Of a DNA stretch of 64,000 nucleotides, positions 7,953 to 16,983 are shown piece after piece. The DNA is from Halodurantibacterium flavum (lineage in GTDB: Bacteria; Pseudomonadota; Alphaproteobacteria; Rhodobacterales; Rhodobacteraceae). The notes beneath the pieces were generated by a model. It was not told the origin of the DNA. It ran no database searches and worked only from the letters and a program-made list of their open reading frames with translations. Position 1 is the first letter of the stretch. Every line of letters begins with the position of its first letter. The stretch lies in the NCBI RefSeq assembly GCF_042681825.1, contig NZ_JBHUGH010000037.1, positions 83,123 to 147,122 of the forward strand, written 5' to 3'. Position numbers and translations under genes: made by a program.

Positions 7953-8379
7953 TTGTGTGCCGGCCCCGGGCTGTGCGGCCCTCTGTGGAAAAAAGCGATT
8001 GTAATTTCCATGCGGGTGCCGATAAGGTCTGCGAATGTGGGCCGGCATCATTTGCGACCCAATAGTGAGTTTCGCTGTTTCAGGACGATGCGCCCGCTCT
8101 GGCTGCCCGCCTCTGTGACAGACATTCTGGCCGCAAGGCCGCAAGATCGCCCGATGTGCCGTATGGCCCGGGTTCATTCGAACGGGCGCCGCGATCGCGG
8201 CCCCTTTGCAGGACTGCGATGACGCGCGCTGAAGTTGACAGGCAGGGAAAGGGTGGGCGTAACGCCCGCTTGCTGCACTGTCCGTCAGGCCCCATCGCCT
8301 CAACAAGTCACCACCCGCGGTTGTTAACCGGCCCGCCCCTGGCGGGTCGCAGGCGATTGCGCCGGTGCAATGGAAGACC
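7953..8379 (+). promoter_or_regulatory. long intergenic region and leader of rne
   Basis: About 430 bases without a convincing gene. It contains a TTGACA at 8235-8240 and a short hairpin GGGCG-TAA-CGCCC at 8255-8267. A region near 8166-8200 can form further stems (CCC..GTTC-ATTC-GAAC..GGG and the palindrome CCGCGATCGCGG). RNase E genes usually have long structured leaders through which the enzyme regulates its own mRNA, and this region fits that role. The promoter position is not certain. Short frames here show no recognisable similarity. Confidence 0.45.
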
Positions 8380-11178
8380 ATGGCAAAGAAAATGCTTATT
8401 GACGCTACCCACGCGGAAGAAACCCGCGTGGTCGTGGTGGACGGAACGCGCGTCGAGGAATTCGATTTCGAGACCGCAAGCCGCCGGCAGCTTGCCGGCA
8501 ACATCTATCTCGCAAAGGTAACGCGGGTCGAGCCGTCGCTTCAGGCGGCCTTCGTCGATTACGGCGGCAACCGGCACGGGTTTCTCGCCTTTTCCGAGAT
8601 CCACCCGGATTACTACCAGATCCCGACCGCCGACCGGCAGGCGCTGATCGAGGAAGAACGCGCCTATGCCCGCGCGATGGAAGAGGAAGAGAACCGCGGC
8701 CGCCGCAAATCCGCCCCCAAGGCCGAAACGGCCCGGCGGGGCGATGCGGTCCAGACCGGTACTGCCGAGGCAGCGCCCGGCGGAATGGACGTGGTCGATC
8801 TGGATGAGGAAGGCGGCGACAGCACGCTTTTCGACCCCGAGGCCCCCGGCGGCGACCTGAGCGAGGATGCCGACCGGAACGGCGATGACGCGCCCTATGC
8901 GGCGGTCGATCACGCGACCGAGGTGGATTCCGAGATCGAGTCTGTCGCCGAAGAAGACGTGACCGAGGAAATCCGGCAGCCGCGCAAGCCCCGCCCGCGC
9001 CGCTACAAGATCCAGGAGGTCATCAAGGTCCGCCAGATCATGCTGGTGCAGGTCGTCAAGGAAGAGCGTGGCAACAAGGGCGCCGCGCTGACGACCTACC
9101 TTTCGCTGGCCGGGCGTTACTGCGTGCTGATGCCGAACACGGCGCGCGGGGGCGGCATCTCGCGCAAGATCACCAATGCGGCGGATCGCAAGAAGCTCAA
9201 GGAAATCGCCGCCGAGATCGAGGTGCCGGATGGCGCCGGGCTGATCGTGCGGACCGCGGGCGCGCAGCGCACCAAGACCGAGATCCGGCGCGATTACGAA
9301 TACCTCGTGCGGCTGTGGGAACAGATCCGCGAGCTGACGCTCAAGTCGATTGCGCCCGCGCCGATCTATGAGGAAGGCAACCTGATCAAGCGGTCGATCC
9401 GCGACCTTTACAACCGTGACATCGACGAGGTTCTGGTCGAGGGCGCCGAGGGTTATCGCGCCGCCAAGGACTTCATGAAGATGATCATGCCGTCCCACGC
9501 CAAGAACGTGAAGCATTACGCCGATGCCTTGCCGCTGTTCGCGCGCCACCAGGTCGAGAGCTATCTTTCGGGCATGTTCAACCCGACGGTTCAGCTGAAA
9601 TCGGGTGGTTACATCGTCATCGGCGTGACCGAGGCGCTCGTTGCAATCGACGTGAACTCCGGCCGGGCGACCAAGGAAGGCTCGATCGAGGATACGGCGC
9701 TCAAGACCAACCTCGAGGCCGCCGAAGAGATCGCCCGCCAGCTGCGTCTGCGCGATCTTGCCGGTCTGATCGTGATCGACTTCATCGACATGGAAGAGCG
9801 CAAGAACAACGCCGCCGTCGAGAAGCGTCTCAAGGAAAAACTCAAGACCGACCGCGCCCGTATCCAGGTCGGTCGCATTTCCGGCTTCGGCCTGATGGAG
9901 ATGAGCCGCCAGCGGCTGCGCCCGGGGATGATCGAAAGCACGACGCAGCCCTGTTCGCATTGCCATGGCACGGGTCTGATCCGGTCCGATGACAGCCTCG
10001 GCCTCTCGATCCTGCGCCAGCTGGAGGAAGAGGGTACGCGCAAACGCTCGCGCGAGGTGCTGCTGAAGGGGCCGGTGCAGGTGGTCAACTTCCTCATCAA
10101 CCAGAAGCGTGAACATATCGCCCAGATCGAGGCGCGCTATGGCATGGCGGTGCGGATCGAGGCCGATGCGGGTCTGGTGAGCCCCGATTTCACGATCGAG
10201 AAGTTCAAGACGGCAACGCGGATGGTGGCGGAACTGACCGCGCCGGTCGTGTCGGTCGATACCTCGGCCATGCCCGAGATGGACGAGGACGATATCGAGG
10301 AGATCGAGGCCGAAGAGATCGCCGCAACCCCCGAACCGCGCGAGGCCGAGGCGAACGGGGACGCCGGGGAAGGGGGCGGCAAGAAGCGCCGTCGCCGCCG
10401 TCGCCGTCGCCGCAATGGCCAGAACGGTGAGGGCGAAGGCGTAGAGAACGCCAATGTCGATACGGCTACCGATGACGCGCCGTCCGAAGAGCCCGAGACA
10501 GAGGCATCCGAGACGGAGGCAGAGCCCCCGATGGCCGATGCCGCGCCGGCAGAGGCAGGTGAGGTTGCGCCGGAACCCGAGGCCGAAGCGCCCGCGAAAA
10601 AGCCCAGCCGGTCGCGCAGCCGCAGCCGGTCCAAAAAGGCAGCGCCCGAGGATCAGGCCGAGGCCGTGGCGTCCGAACCCGCCAAGGCCGCAGCCGAGGC
10701 CGCGCAGCCCGAGGCCGAGGTCACGACCGCCGAGGCGCCGAGCGAGGTCACAGAGGCGACAACGGAGACGCCAACCGAGACTCCGGCCAAGCCGAAGCGG
10801 ACCCGCAGCCGCAAGACCAAGGCGCAGCTTGCCGCCGAGGCCGAAGAGGCCGCGCGCCAAGCCGAGGCCGCTGCCGCGACCGAGGCGCAGGCGAGCTTTG
10901 AGGCGGCCGAGCCCGAGCAGCCTTCGGTAGCCGTGGCGCAAGCGATTGCGGAACCTGCCGAGATTGCGGAGCCCGCCCCGTCGGAGCCCGAACCGGTGGT
11001 CGCGGCCGAACAACCCGAGGCGCCCGCTGCACCAGGGACCCCGGAGTCCGAGGCCGTCACGACGGAAGAGGCCGCCGCAGCCTCGGCCGCGCCAGAGGAC
11101 CTCGCCCCCGCCGGGACGGACGAGGCGAAGGACGACGACAAGCCGCGGCGACGCGGCTGGTGGAACCTCGGCCGCTGA
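8380..11178 (+). CDS. rne: ribonuclease E
   Basis: Single-strand endoribonuclease that starts mRNA decay and processes rRNA, and scaffolds the degradosome. The 932-residue protein starts MAKKMLIDATHAEETR, the standard N-terminus. The S1 domain carries a long acidic insertion (about residues 95-210), common in alphaproteobacterial RNase E. The catalytic region includes VAIDVNSGR and VIDFIDMEERKN, followed by the zinc-link CSHCHGTG. From about residue 640 the chain is low-complexity, alternating acidic Ala/Glu-rich and basic Arg-rich segments (KKRRRRRRRRRR), as expected of the unstructured RNA- and protein-binding tail. A strong hairpin terminator follows. Confidence 0.96.
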   Translation: MAKKMLIDATHAEETRVVVVDGTRVEEFDFETASRRQLAGNIYLAKVTRVEPSLQAAFVDYGGNRHGFLAFSEIHPDYYQIPTADRQALIEEERAYARAMEEEENRGRRKSAPKAETARRGDAVQTGTAEAAPGGMDVVDLDEEGGDSTLFDPEAPGGDLSEDADRNGDDAPYAAVDHATEVDSEIESVAEEDVTEEIRQPRKPRPRRYKIQEVIKVRQIMLVQVVKEERGNKGAALTTYLSLAGRYCVLMPNTARGGGISRKITNAADRKKLKEIAAEIEVPDGAGLIVRTAGAQRTKTEIRRDYEYLVRLWEQIRELTLKSIAPAPIYEEGNLIKRSIRDLYNRDIDEVLVEGAEGYRAAKDFMKMIMPSHAKNVKHYADALPLFARHQVESYLSGMFNPTVQLKSGGYIVIGVTEALVAIDVNSGRATKEGSIEDTALKTNLEAAEEIARQLRLRDLAGLIVIDFIDMEERKNNAAVEKRLKEKLKTDRARIQVGRISGFGLMEMSRQRLRPGMIESTTQPCSHCHGTGLIRSDDSLGLSILRQLEEEGTRKRSREVLLKGPVQVVNFLINQKREHIAQIEARYGMAVRIEADAGLVSPDFTIEKFKTATRMVAELTAPVVSVDTSAMPEMDEDDIEEIEAEEIAATPEPREAEANGDAGEGGGKKRRRRRRRRRNGQNGEGEGVENANVDTATDDAPSEEPETEASETEAEPPMADAAPAEAGEVAPEPEAEAPAKKPSRSRSRSRSKKAAPEDQAEAVASEPAKAAAEAAQPEAEVTTAEAPSEVTEATTETPTETPAKPKRTRSRKTKAQLAAEAEEAARQAEAAAATEAQASFEAAEPEQPSVAVAQAIAEPAEIAEPAPSEPEPVVAAEQPEAPAAPGTPESEAVTTEEAAAASAAPEDLAPAGTDEAKDDDKPRRRGWWNLGR

Positions 11179-11203
11179 GCCGGAATCGCTGAGCCGAAAT
11201 CGG

Positions 11204-11231
11204 AAAGCGCCGGGCATCGTCCCGGCGCTTT
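11204..11231 (+). terminator. hairpin terminator after rne
   Basis: An 11-base perfect stem AAAGCGCCGGG / CCCGGCGCTTT encloses the loop CATCGT, 25 bases after the rne stop. The stem ends in TTT followed by GCTTTC, giving a short U-tract on the plus-strand RNA. This looks like a genuine intrinsic terminator and separates rne from ccdA. Confidence 0.85.
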
Positions 11232-11322
11232 GCTTTCGGGCCGTCTGCTTACGCTGATGTGACACCGCGCCACGTGACGCCGCGCGCCCCATCGCGTAAG
11301 TGGGACGGGCAAGGGGTGAACC

Positions 11323-12066
11323 ATGTTCGGCATCGATATCTTCAGCGCGGACCTGTTGCCGGCCATGACGGTCGCGCTGGCGGCCGGCGTGCTCTCGTTT
11401 CTCAGCCCCTGCGTTCTGCCGATCGTGCCGCCCTATCTCGCGTATATGAGCGGGATTTCCATGGGCGACCTGCGGGAAAAGCGGCGCAGTGCCCTGCTGC
11501 CGGCGATCTTCTTCGTGCTGGGACTTTCCACGGTCTTCCTGATCCTCGGTTTCACCGCCTCGGCGATGGGGATGTTCTTTCTGCGCAACCAGCAGATCTT
11601 CATGCAGGTCTCGGGCGCGGTGGTGATCGTCTTCGGGCTCCATTTCCTGGGCGTCTTCCGCATTCCGCTGCTGAACCGCGAGGCCCGGCTCGATGCGGGC
11701 GATCAGGGCGGGTCGGCGTTGGGCGCCTATGTGCTGGGGCTGGCCTTTGCCTTTGGCTGGACGCCCTGCATCGGCCCGCAGCTGGGGGCGATCCTGTCGC
11801 TTGCCGCGTCCGAGGCGTCCGTGGAGCGGGGAACGGCGCTGCTCGGGGTCTATGCGGCGGGGCTCGGGATACCGTTTCTTCTGTCCGCGCTCTTTATCGA
11901 GCGGTCGATGGGCCTGATGAACCGGATCAAGCGGCATATGCGCCTGATCGAGCGGATTTCCGGCGTCCTTCTGATCATCGTGGGGGTCGCGCTGGTGACG
12001 GGTGCCTTTTCCGCCTTTTCCTGGTGGCTCTTGGAGACGTTCCCCGCGCTCAGCACCCTTGGCTGA
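11323..12066 (+). CDS. ccdA: cytochrome c biogenesis protein CcdA (thiol-disulfide transmembrane carrier)
   Basis: A 247-residue membrane protein of the DsbD/CcdA family with six predicted helices. It passes electrons from cytoplasmic thioredoxin to periplasmic thioredoxin-like proteins that keep apocytochrome c haem-binding cysteines reduced. The two redox cysteines sit in the family motifs LSPCVLPIVPPY (helix 1) and WTPCIGPQLG (helix 4). This fits the several c-type cytochromes elsewhere in the window. It stands alone between the rne terminator and the next gene. Confidence 0.93.
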   Translation: MFGIDIFSADLLPAMTVALAAGVLSFLSPCVLPIVPPYLAYMSGISMGDLREKRRSALLPAIFFVLGLSTVFLILGFTASAMGMFFLRNQQIFMQVSGAVVIVFGLHFLGVFRIPLLNREARLDAGDQGGSALGAYVLGLAFAFGWTPCIGPQLGAILSLAASEASVERGTALLGVYAAGLGIPFLLSALFIERSMGLMNRIKRHMRLIERISGVLLIIVGVALVTGAFSAFSWWLLETFPALSTLG

Positions 12067-12080
12067 GGTGAGGGGGGCTT

Positions 12081-12138
12081 ACGCTCCGCCCCGATTTGGC
12101 CTAGCCTGTCGCGGGTAAGGGTGACGATCGCGGAGCGT
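12081..12138 (+). promoter_or_regulatory. inverted repeat that can pair with the ribosome binding site of the following gene
   Basis: ACGCTCCG at 12081-12088 is the exact reverse complement of CGGAGCGT at 12131-12138. The second arm contains the GGAG that lies 8 bases before the ATG at 12144. If the transcript starts upstream, the 8-base stem would bury the Shine-Dalgarno sequence. The loop is 42 bases, so the stem may be only modestly stable. Confidence 0.35.
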
Positions 12139-12143
12139 GTTTG

Positions 12144-13355
12144 ATGCCAGAGGGGCCGGTGCATCGACGGGTCGTGTTCTACCTGCCCGGCTACGATCCC
12201 TTTCCCCCCCGCCGCTACCGGGAAATCTATCGCCGCGAAGGCGCCGCGCAGGCCGCGATCTCGGGATACAGCCTGACGATCGGCGCGACCGGGCGCCCCG
12301 ATCTACCCTATGGCTGGACGGTGACGGCCGACCCGGACGGCACACCCGCCGATACGCGGGTCCATGTGCTGCACTGGACCGATATCGTGCGGCAGTCGAT
12401 GGGGGGCGGGGTGCTGGCGACCTATCTTCTGCTGCTGCGGACCTTCTGGATTTACCTTTCGACCGGGGCGATGGGGCGGCTTTTCCGTCTGCGCAAGGGG
12501 CCGGTTCTGACGGCGATGTATCCGGTGGTGATGTTGCTGGGGCAGTTGGCCATTGCGATGCTGGTCGGGTTCGGGCTCGGGTTTCTGCTGTCGCTCTGGC
12601 TGCCCGGCTGGATGGCGCTCCCACTGGGGATGCTGGTGCTGCCGCCGGTCCTCTGGTGGTTCCGCCGGATCGACGGGCGCCTTTACGCCTATTACCTGCT
12701 GCATGACTACGGCTTCACCGCGCGCCATTACGGTGCCAATCCGCCCGCGCTTGAGGCGCGCATGTCCGAGTTCACGGCGCTTGTCGCGGCGGCGCTGCGC
12801 GAGGATGTGGACGAGGTGCTTGTGGTCGGCCATTCCTCGGGCGTGCATCTGGGCGTGTCGATCCTCGCCGATGTGCTGCGCGGCGGCCATGTACGCGATG
12901 GCGGGCCGGCGCTCTCGTTCCTGTCGCTGGGGCAGGCCGTCCCGATGCAGAGCTTCCTGCCCCGGGCCGACCGGCTGCGCGCGGATCTGCATTACCTCTC
13001 GCGGTCCGACCAAGTGGTCTGGGTCGATGTCTCGGCCCCCGCCGATCCCTGCTGCTATGCGCTCTGCGATCCCGTCGCCGTTTCCGGGGCAGGGGGTGAG
13101 GGCAAGCGCTGGCCGCTTGTCCTGTCGGCGGCGTTCAGCCAGACGCTCCGGCCCGAGACCTGGGCGCGGCTGCGGCATCGGTTCTTCCGGCTGCATTTCC
13201 AGTATCTCCACGCCTTCGACCGACCCGGTGACTATGATTATTTCGCCATCACGGCGGGCAGCGTGACGCTCGGCGCGCGGTTCGGGCATCGTCAGCCCTC
13301 TGCGCAGCGGAAGGAAACCGTGCTGTCGCCGCATCTGTCCCGCGGGGCCGCATGA
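12144..13355 (+). CDS. membrane protein with alpha/beta-hydrolase-like domain, function unknown
   Basis: A 403-residue protein of a type common in Rhodobacteraceae but without a function I can name. The N-terminal part starts with a strand VVFYLPGYDP, as in alpha/beta hydrolases. Two hydrophobic helices at about 130-170 form a membrane hairpin. The C-terminal part has VLVVGHSSGVHLG (about 233-245), a GxSxG nucleophile elbow with candidate Ser nucleophile, and a late His-containing FHLQYLHAF-like region. The start has GGAG 8 bases upstream. Its stop overlaps the P450 start (ATGA), so the two are translationally coupled and probably act on the same, possibly lipid, substrate; that is inference. 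Confidence 0.7.
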   Translation: MPEGPVHRRVVFYLPGYDPFPPRRYREIYRREGAAQAAISGYSLTIGATGRPDLPYGWTVTADPDGTPADTRVHVLHWTDIVRQSMGGGVLATYLLLLRTFWIYLSTGAMGRLFRLRKGPVLTAMYPVVMLLGQLAIAMLVGFGLGFLLSLWLPGWMALPLGMLVLPPVLWWFRRIDGRLYAYYLLHDYGFTARHYGANPPALEARMSEFTALVAAALREDVDEVLVVGHSSGVHLGVSILADVLRGGHVRDGGPALSFLSLGQAVPMQSFLPRADRLRADLHYLSRSDQVVWVDVSAPADPCCYALCDPVAVSGAGGEGKRWPLVLSAAFSQTLRPETWARLRHRFFRLHFQYLHAFDRPGDYDYFAITAGSVTLGARFGHRQPSAQRKETVLSPHLSRGAA

Positions 13356-14719
13356 CGCGCCCGCCCAAGCCCGCCGCCCGCCCCGACAAGGTGTCGTTCT
13401 GGCGCTATGTGCGGCTTTTCCGCCGGGATCTCTTGTCGGCGCATCCGGCGCGGCTTTACCGCGCCTGGATGGCGGAATTCCGCACACCGTTCTTTCGCAG
13501 CTTTGTCGTCAACGATCCGTCCGTCCTGCGGGTGATCCTGAACGAACGCCCCGATGCCTTTCCCAAAAGCGACCGCGTGCGCGAAGGTCTTGCACCGCTG
13601 CTTGGAAATTCGGTCTTCGTGACCAATGGCGAGATCTGGAAACGCCAGCGCCGGATCATCGACCCCGCCTTCGAGGGCGGGCGGCTGCGCGACACCTTTC
13701 CCGCTATGTGGGAGGCCGCAGAGGCCGCCACGGCCCGCCTTCGCGCGCAAGCCCCGGCCGTGATCGAGATCGAGGCCGAGGCGAGCCACGCCGCCGCCGA
13801 CGTGATCTTTCGCACGCTCTTCTCGATCCCGATCGAGCACCGGATCGCGGCGCAGGTCTTTCGGGAGTTCCGCAGCTATCAGCGCTTGCAGCCCATCGTG
13901 AACCTTGCGGCCTTTCTGCCGCTTCCGCGTTGGCTGCCCCGGTTTCACAGGCGGGGCACATACCGGGCGGCGCGGGCGATCCGCGGGCTGATCACCGAAC
14001 TGACCGCCGCGCGGATGGCGGCGATCAAGGCTGGGACCGCGCCGGACGACCTGGCGACCAAGATCATGACGACCCCCGACCCCCTGACCGGCGCGCGGTT
14101 CGACACGGCGGAAATGGTCGATCAGGTGGCGATCTTCTTTCTGGCGGGGCATGAGACCAGCGCCTCGGCGCTTGGCTGGGCGCTGTATCTGCTCGCGCTC
14201 TTCCCCGAGGCGCAGGACCGGGTGGCGGCGGAATCGGCGCAGCTTTCGCCGGATTTCGGCAGCCTCGCCCGCCTGCGTTTCACGCGCGACGTGTTCCGCG
14301 AAACGCTGCGGCTCTATCCTCCGGTCCCGATGATGGTACGCGAAAACCATGGGGCCGAGAGGTTCCGCGACCGCGATATCGCGCCCGGTGCGCAGTTCGT
14401 GTTGTCGCCCTGGCATCTGCACCGGCATGAACGGTTGTGGGACGATCCCGATGGTTTCGACCCCGATCGCTGGCAGCGCAGCGAGGGGCGCCAGTCGTCG
14501 CGCGAGGCCTATATGCCGTTTTCCACCGGCGCCCGCGTCTGCCCCGGCGCGGGCTTTGCCATGGCCGAGGGTGTCCTGCTGCTGGCGATGCTGGTGCGCA
14601 GTTTCCGGTTCGAGACGGTCGCGGGGCGGGTTCCGGTGCCCGAAGCGCATCTGACCGTGCGGGCGCGAGACGGGATCTGGTTGCGGATCAGCCCGCGCGA
14701 AAGTGCTTCGACAGCTTGA
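13352..14719 (+). CDS. cytochrome P450
   Basis: A 455-residue P450 with all hallmark motifs: the I-helix AGHETSA (about 267-273), the ExxR ETLR in helix K, a PERF-like FDPDRW, and the haem loop FSTGARVCPGAG with Cys397 as thiolate ligand. It would use electrons from a ferredoxin or flavoprotein to insert oxygen into an organic substrate; no redox partner gene is adjacent. There is no N-terminal membrane anchor. The start overlaps the preceding hydrolase-like gene by 4 bases, and the 3' end overlaps the convergent dCTP deaminase gene by 32 bases. Substrate unknown. Confidence 0.93.
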   Translation: MTRPPKPAARPDKVSFWRYVRLFRRDLLSAHPARLYRAWMAEFRTPFFRSFVVNDPSVLRVILNERPDAFPKSDRVREGLAPLLGNSVFVTNGEIWKRQRRIIDPAFEGGRLRDTFPAMWEAAEAATARLRAQAPAVIEIEAEASHAAADVIFRTLFSIPIEHRIAAQVFREFRSYQRLQPIVNLAAFLPLPRWLPRFHRRGTYRAARAIRGLITELTAARMAAIKAGTAPDDLATKIMTTPDPLTGARFDTAEMVDQVAIFFLAGHETSASALGWALYLLALFPEAQDRVAAESAQLSPDFGSLARLRFTRDVFRETLRLYPPVPMMVRENHGAERFRDRDIAPGAQFVLSPWHLHRHERLWDDPDGFDPDRWQRSEGRQSSREAYMPFSTGARVCPGAGFAMAEGVLLLAMLVRSFRFETVAGRVPVPEAHLTVRARDGIWLRISPRESASTA

Positions 14720-15770
14720 GCCCCTGACCCTGATAGTTGGAGGCGATGCCCGCGCCGTAAAGCGTTTCGGGCACCTCGGCCATGCGTTCATAGATCAGGC
14801 GGCCCACGACCTGTCCATGTTCCAGGACGAAGGGTGCCTCGTGGCAGCGGACCTCGAGCACGCCGCGCGACCCCGATCCGCCCGCTGCCGCATGGCCGAA
14901 GCCCGGGTCGAAAAAGCCTGCGTAATGGACCCGGAATTCGCCCACCATCGCCAGATAAGGCGCCATCTCGGCGGCGTATTCAGGCGGGATATGCACCGCC
15001 TCGCGGCTGACCAGAATGTAGAACGCGCCGGGGTCGAGGATGATCTTGCCGTCACGGCTGCGGATCTCTTCCCAGAACTCGGCCGGGTCATAGGCGCCGA
15101 TCCGGTCGAGGTCGATAACCCCCGTATGCGGCTTGGCGCGCCAGCCCACGAGGTCCGTTCCCTCGGGGCGCAGGTCCACGGAAAAGCCGAGACCGTCCGA
15201 GATCACGGCCTCACCGGAAACCAGCCGCGAACGGTCGTGAAGGCTGCGCAGCTCTGCATCCGTCAGGATGGATTGCCCGCGCCGGAAGCGGATCTGGTTG
15301 AGCCGCATCCCCGTCCGCACCAGCACCGAGAAAGAGCGCGGGCAGATCTCGGCGTAAAGCGGGCCGTGATAGCCTGCGGGAATGCGGTCGAACTCGGTCC
15401 CGCCGTCGATGATGGTGCGGGTCAGAAGATCCAGCCGCCCGGTCGAGCTTTTGGCATTCGCCACGGCCTGAACATCATGGGGCAGGGCGAGCGACTCGAG
15501 CAGCGGAACGAGGTAGACGCAGCCCTTTTCCAGAACCGCGCCCCCGGTCAGATCGACCTGATGCATCTCGAACTCGGCAAGGCGGTCGGCGATCTTGCGC
15601 CCGGCCCCTGCCAGAAACGAGGCGCGGACCCGATAGGCGGTCTTGCCCAGCCGGAGATCAAGGCTCGCGGGCTGGACCTGCCCTTCGGCCAGGGGCGCGT
15701 CGGTCAGGATTTCACCCCGCGTGACCATGCCCTGCAATGCCTGAACTGGCAGCACGCCGATCCGATCCAT
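14688..15770 (-). CDS. dcd: 2'-deoxycytidine 5'-triphosphate deaminase, two-domain form
   Basis: Converts dCTP to dUTP for dTMP synthesis. The 360-residue protein is about twice as long as classical Dcd and appears to be two related dUTPase-fold halves: residues 1-180 contain GQVQPASLDLRLG and NAKSSTGRLDLLTRTI, and the second half contains IILDPGAFYILVSRE and YAGFFDPGFGH. This tandem form is the one annotated across Rhodobacteraceae. It is convergent with the P450 gene, overlapping its last codons, and tRNA-Pro lies upstream on the same strand. Confidence 0.88.
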   Translation of the reverse strand: MDRIGVLPVQALQGMVTRGEILTDAPLAEGQVQPASLDLRLGKTAYRVRASFLAGAGRKIADRLAEFEMHQVDLTGGAVLEKGCVYLVPLLESLALPHDVQAVANAKSSTGRLDLLTRTIIDGGTEFDRIPAGYHGPLYAEICPRSFSVLVRTGMRLNQIRFRRGQSILTDAELRSLHDRSRLVSGEAVISDGLGFSVDLRPEGTDLVGWRAKPHTGVIDLDRIGAYDPAEFWEEIRSRDGKIILDPGAFYILVSREAVHIPPEYAAEMAPYLAMVGEFRVHYAGFFDPGFGHAAAGGSGSRGVLEVRCHEAPFVLEHGQVVGRLIYERMAEVPETLYGAGIASNYQGQGLKLSKHFRAG

Positions 15771-15854
15771 TCCCGTCCCCTTTCGCCTACGCGCCGTTTT
15801 CCGGCTGCGGATAGAGGAACGCCCGCGGCATTGCTGCCACGGGCGTTTCCTTGT

Positions 15855-15932
15855 TGGTCGGGCCGGCGAGATTCGAACTCGCGACCTTCCGCCCCCCAGA
15901 CGGACGCGCTAACCAGGCTGCGCCACGGCCCG
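15855..15932 (-). tRNA. tRNA-Pro(GGG)
   Basis: A full cloverleaf reads on minus: acceptor stem CGGGCCG/CGGCCCG, D-arm GCGC...GCGC, anticodon stem TCCGT/GCGGA with loop CTGGGGG giving anticodon GGG, and T-arm GCGAG-TTCGAAT-CTCGC. The discriminator is A and the CCA end is encoded (15855-15857). It lies between the dCTP deaminase and MerR genes. Confidence 0.96.
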
Positions 15933-16022
15933 ACGGGGGCATACATACCCGGTCTGACGGCGGGGGCAAGCAGAAATCCGACGCCCGGCGCACATTCGCA
16001 TCCGGGCGCAGCCGGGGCCGTT

Positions 16023-16583
16023 TCAGCCCGGCAGACCGTCCTGCAGCCGCGTCCGCAGCCCGCGCAGACGGTCGCGCAGCACAGCCATTGCGTCCGCATC
16101 GGCAAGCGGTTTGCCCCGTAGCCGGCGGAGGCGGGCCACCAGCCGTTCCTCTTTCGATTCCGCCGGGCTGCTGATCCGGCCGCGAGTCGGAAGCGCGACG
16201 ACATTCCCCTGCGCCAGCCGCGTGTCCTCTTCCTCGGCATCGAGAATCATCGGGGCTTCGTCCTCGCCCGCACCCTCATCGGCAGTGCCCGGCCATGCGT
16301 CATCGGCCCGGGGCGTCCCGGCCAGCGAGGCGACATGGCGCACGCCCTGTTCACCCAGCACCTTCTGCACCCCGCGGATGGTCATCCCGTCTTCGTGCAG
16401 CAGCTTCTTGATCCCGGCGATCAGCGCGATATCGGCGGGCCGGTAATAGCGACGCCCCCCCGCGCGCTTGAGCGGCCGGATCTCGGGGAACTTGCTTTCC
16501 CAGAAGCGGAGCACATGGGTGGGCGTGTCCAGCCAGTCGGCCACTTCGCTGATCGTGCGAAAGGCGTTGCGCGATTTTTCCAT
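16023..16583 (-). CDS. MerR-family transcriptional regulator next to ihfA
   Basis: A 186-residue DNA-binding protein. The N-terminal winged helix (about 8-75) has TISEVADWLDTPTHVLRFWE and GRRYYRPADIALIAGIKKLL, the MerR recognition-helix and wing pattern. The middle is acidic and low complexity and the C-terminal 45 residues form an Arg-rich helix; there are no metal-binding cysteines. In Rhodobacteraceae this gene regularly follows ihfA, here 23 bases after it on the same strand. Target genes are unknown. Confidence 0.88.
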   Translation of the reverse strand: MEKSRNAFRTISEVADWLDTPTHVLRFWESKFPEIRPLKRAGGRRYYRPADIALIAGIKKLLHEDGMTIRGVQKVLGEQGVRHVASLAGTPRADDAWPGTADEGAGEDEAPMILDAEEEDTRLAQGNVVALPTRGRISSPAESKEERLVARLRRLRGKPLADADAMAVLRDRLRGLRTRLQDGLPG

Positions 16584-16606
16584 TGTTCCGGCCAGTGTCC
16601 CGATCC

Positions 16607-16909
16607 TCAGCCCTTGTTGCCCGCGGCGACGCGATCCTTCATCAGATGCGAGGCGCGGAAGGTCAACACCCGGCGCGGAGAGATCGGAACCTCATCCCCG
16701 GTCTTCGGGTTGCGGCCCACGCGGGCGGCCTTGTCCCGGACGCTGAAGGTCCCGAAAGAGGAGATCTTGACCTGCTCACCGGCGACAAGCGCGTCGGACA
16801 TGTGCTGCAGGACAGATTCGACGAGTTGCGCGGATTCGTTGCGCGACAGGCCCACTTCGCGGAAGACGGCCTCGCTCAGATCCATGCGGGTGACGGTTTT
16901 TTCGCCCAT
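16607..16909 (-). CDS. ihfA: integration host factor alpha subunit
   Basis: A 100-residue HU/IHF-family DNA-bending protein. VKISSFGTFSVRDKAARVGRNPKTGDE is split between the dimer core and the DNA-binding arm; the Pro of GRNPKTG is the residue that intercalates in DNA. The N-terminal TVTRMDLSEAVFREVGLSR matches the alpha rather than beta subunit. The start at 16909 follows an AGGGAGAA-like region. It precedes the MerR gene and follows fabH on the same strand. Confidence 0.94.
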   Translation of the reverse strand: MGEKTVTRMDLSEAVFREVGLSRNESAQLVESVLQHMSDALVAGEQVKISSFGTFSVRDKAARVGRNPKTGDEVPISPRRVLTFRASHLMKDRVAAGNKG

Positions 16910-16983
16910 ATTCTCCCCCAGATTTCGACGAAGCATGGGAGAATCAAAAACCGCTGTCAATATCAATGACTTGGGGCCGGCGA

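Noticed and set aside
4617..8504. Very long open frame on the minus strand opposite dctB-dctD
   Set aside because: It is antisense to two well-supported genes and its composition (Arg, His, Gln-rich) is typical of a GC-rich shadow frame.
8308..11937. Long minus-strand frame of about 1200 codons opposite rne and ccdA
   Set aside because: Its Gly/Leu-rich stretches mirror the Ala/Glu-rich RNase E tail on the other strand; no domain is recognisable and it runs across the rne terminator.
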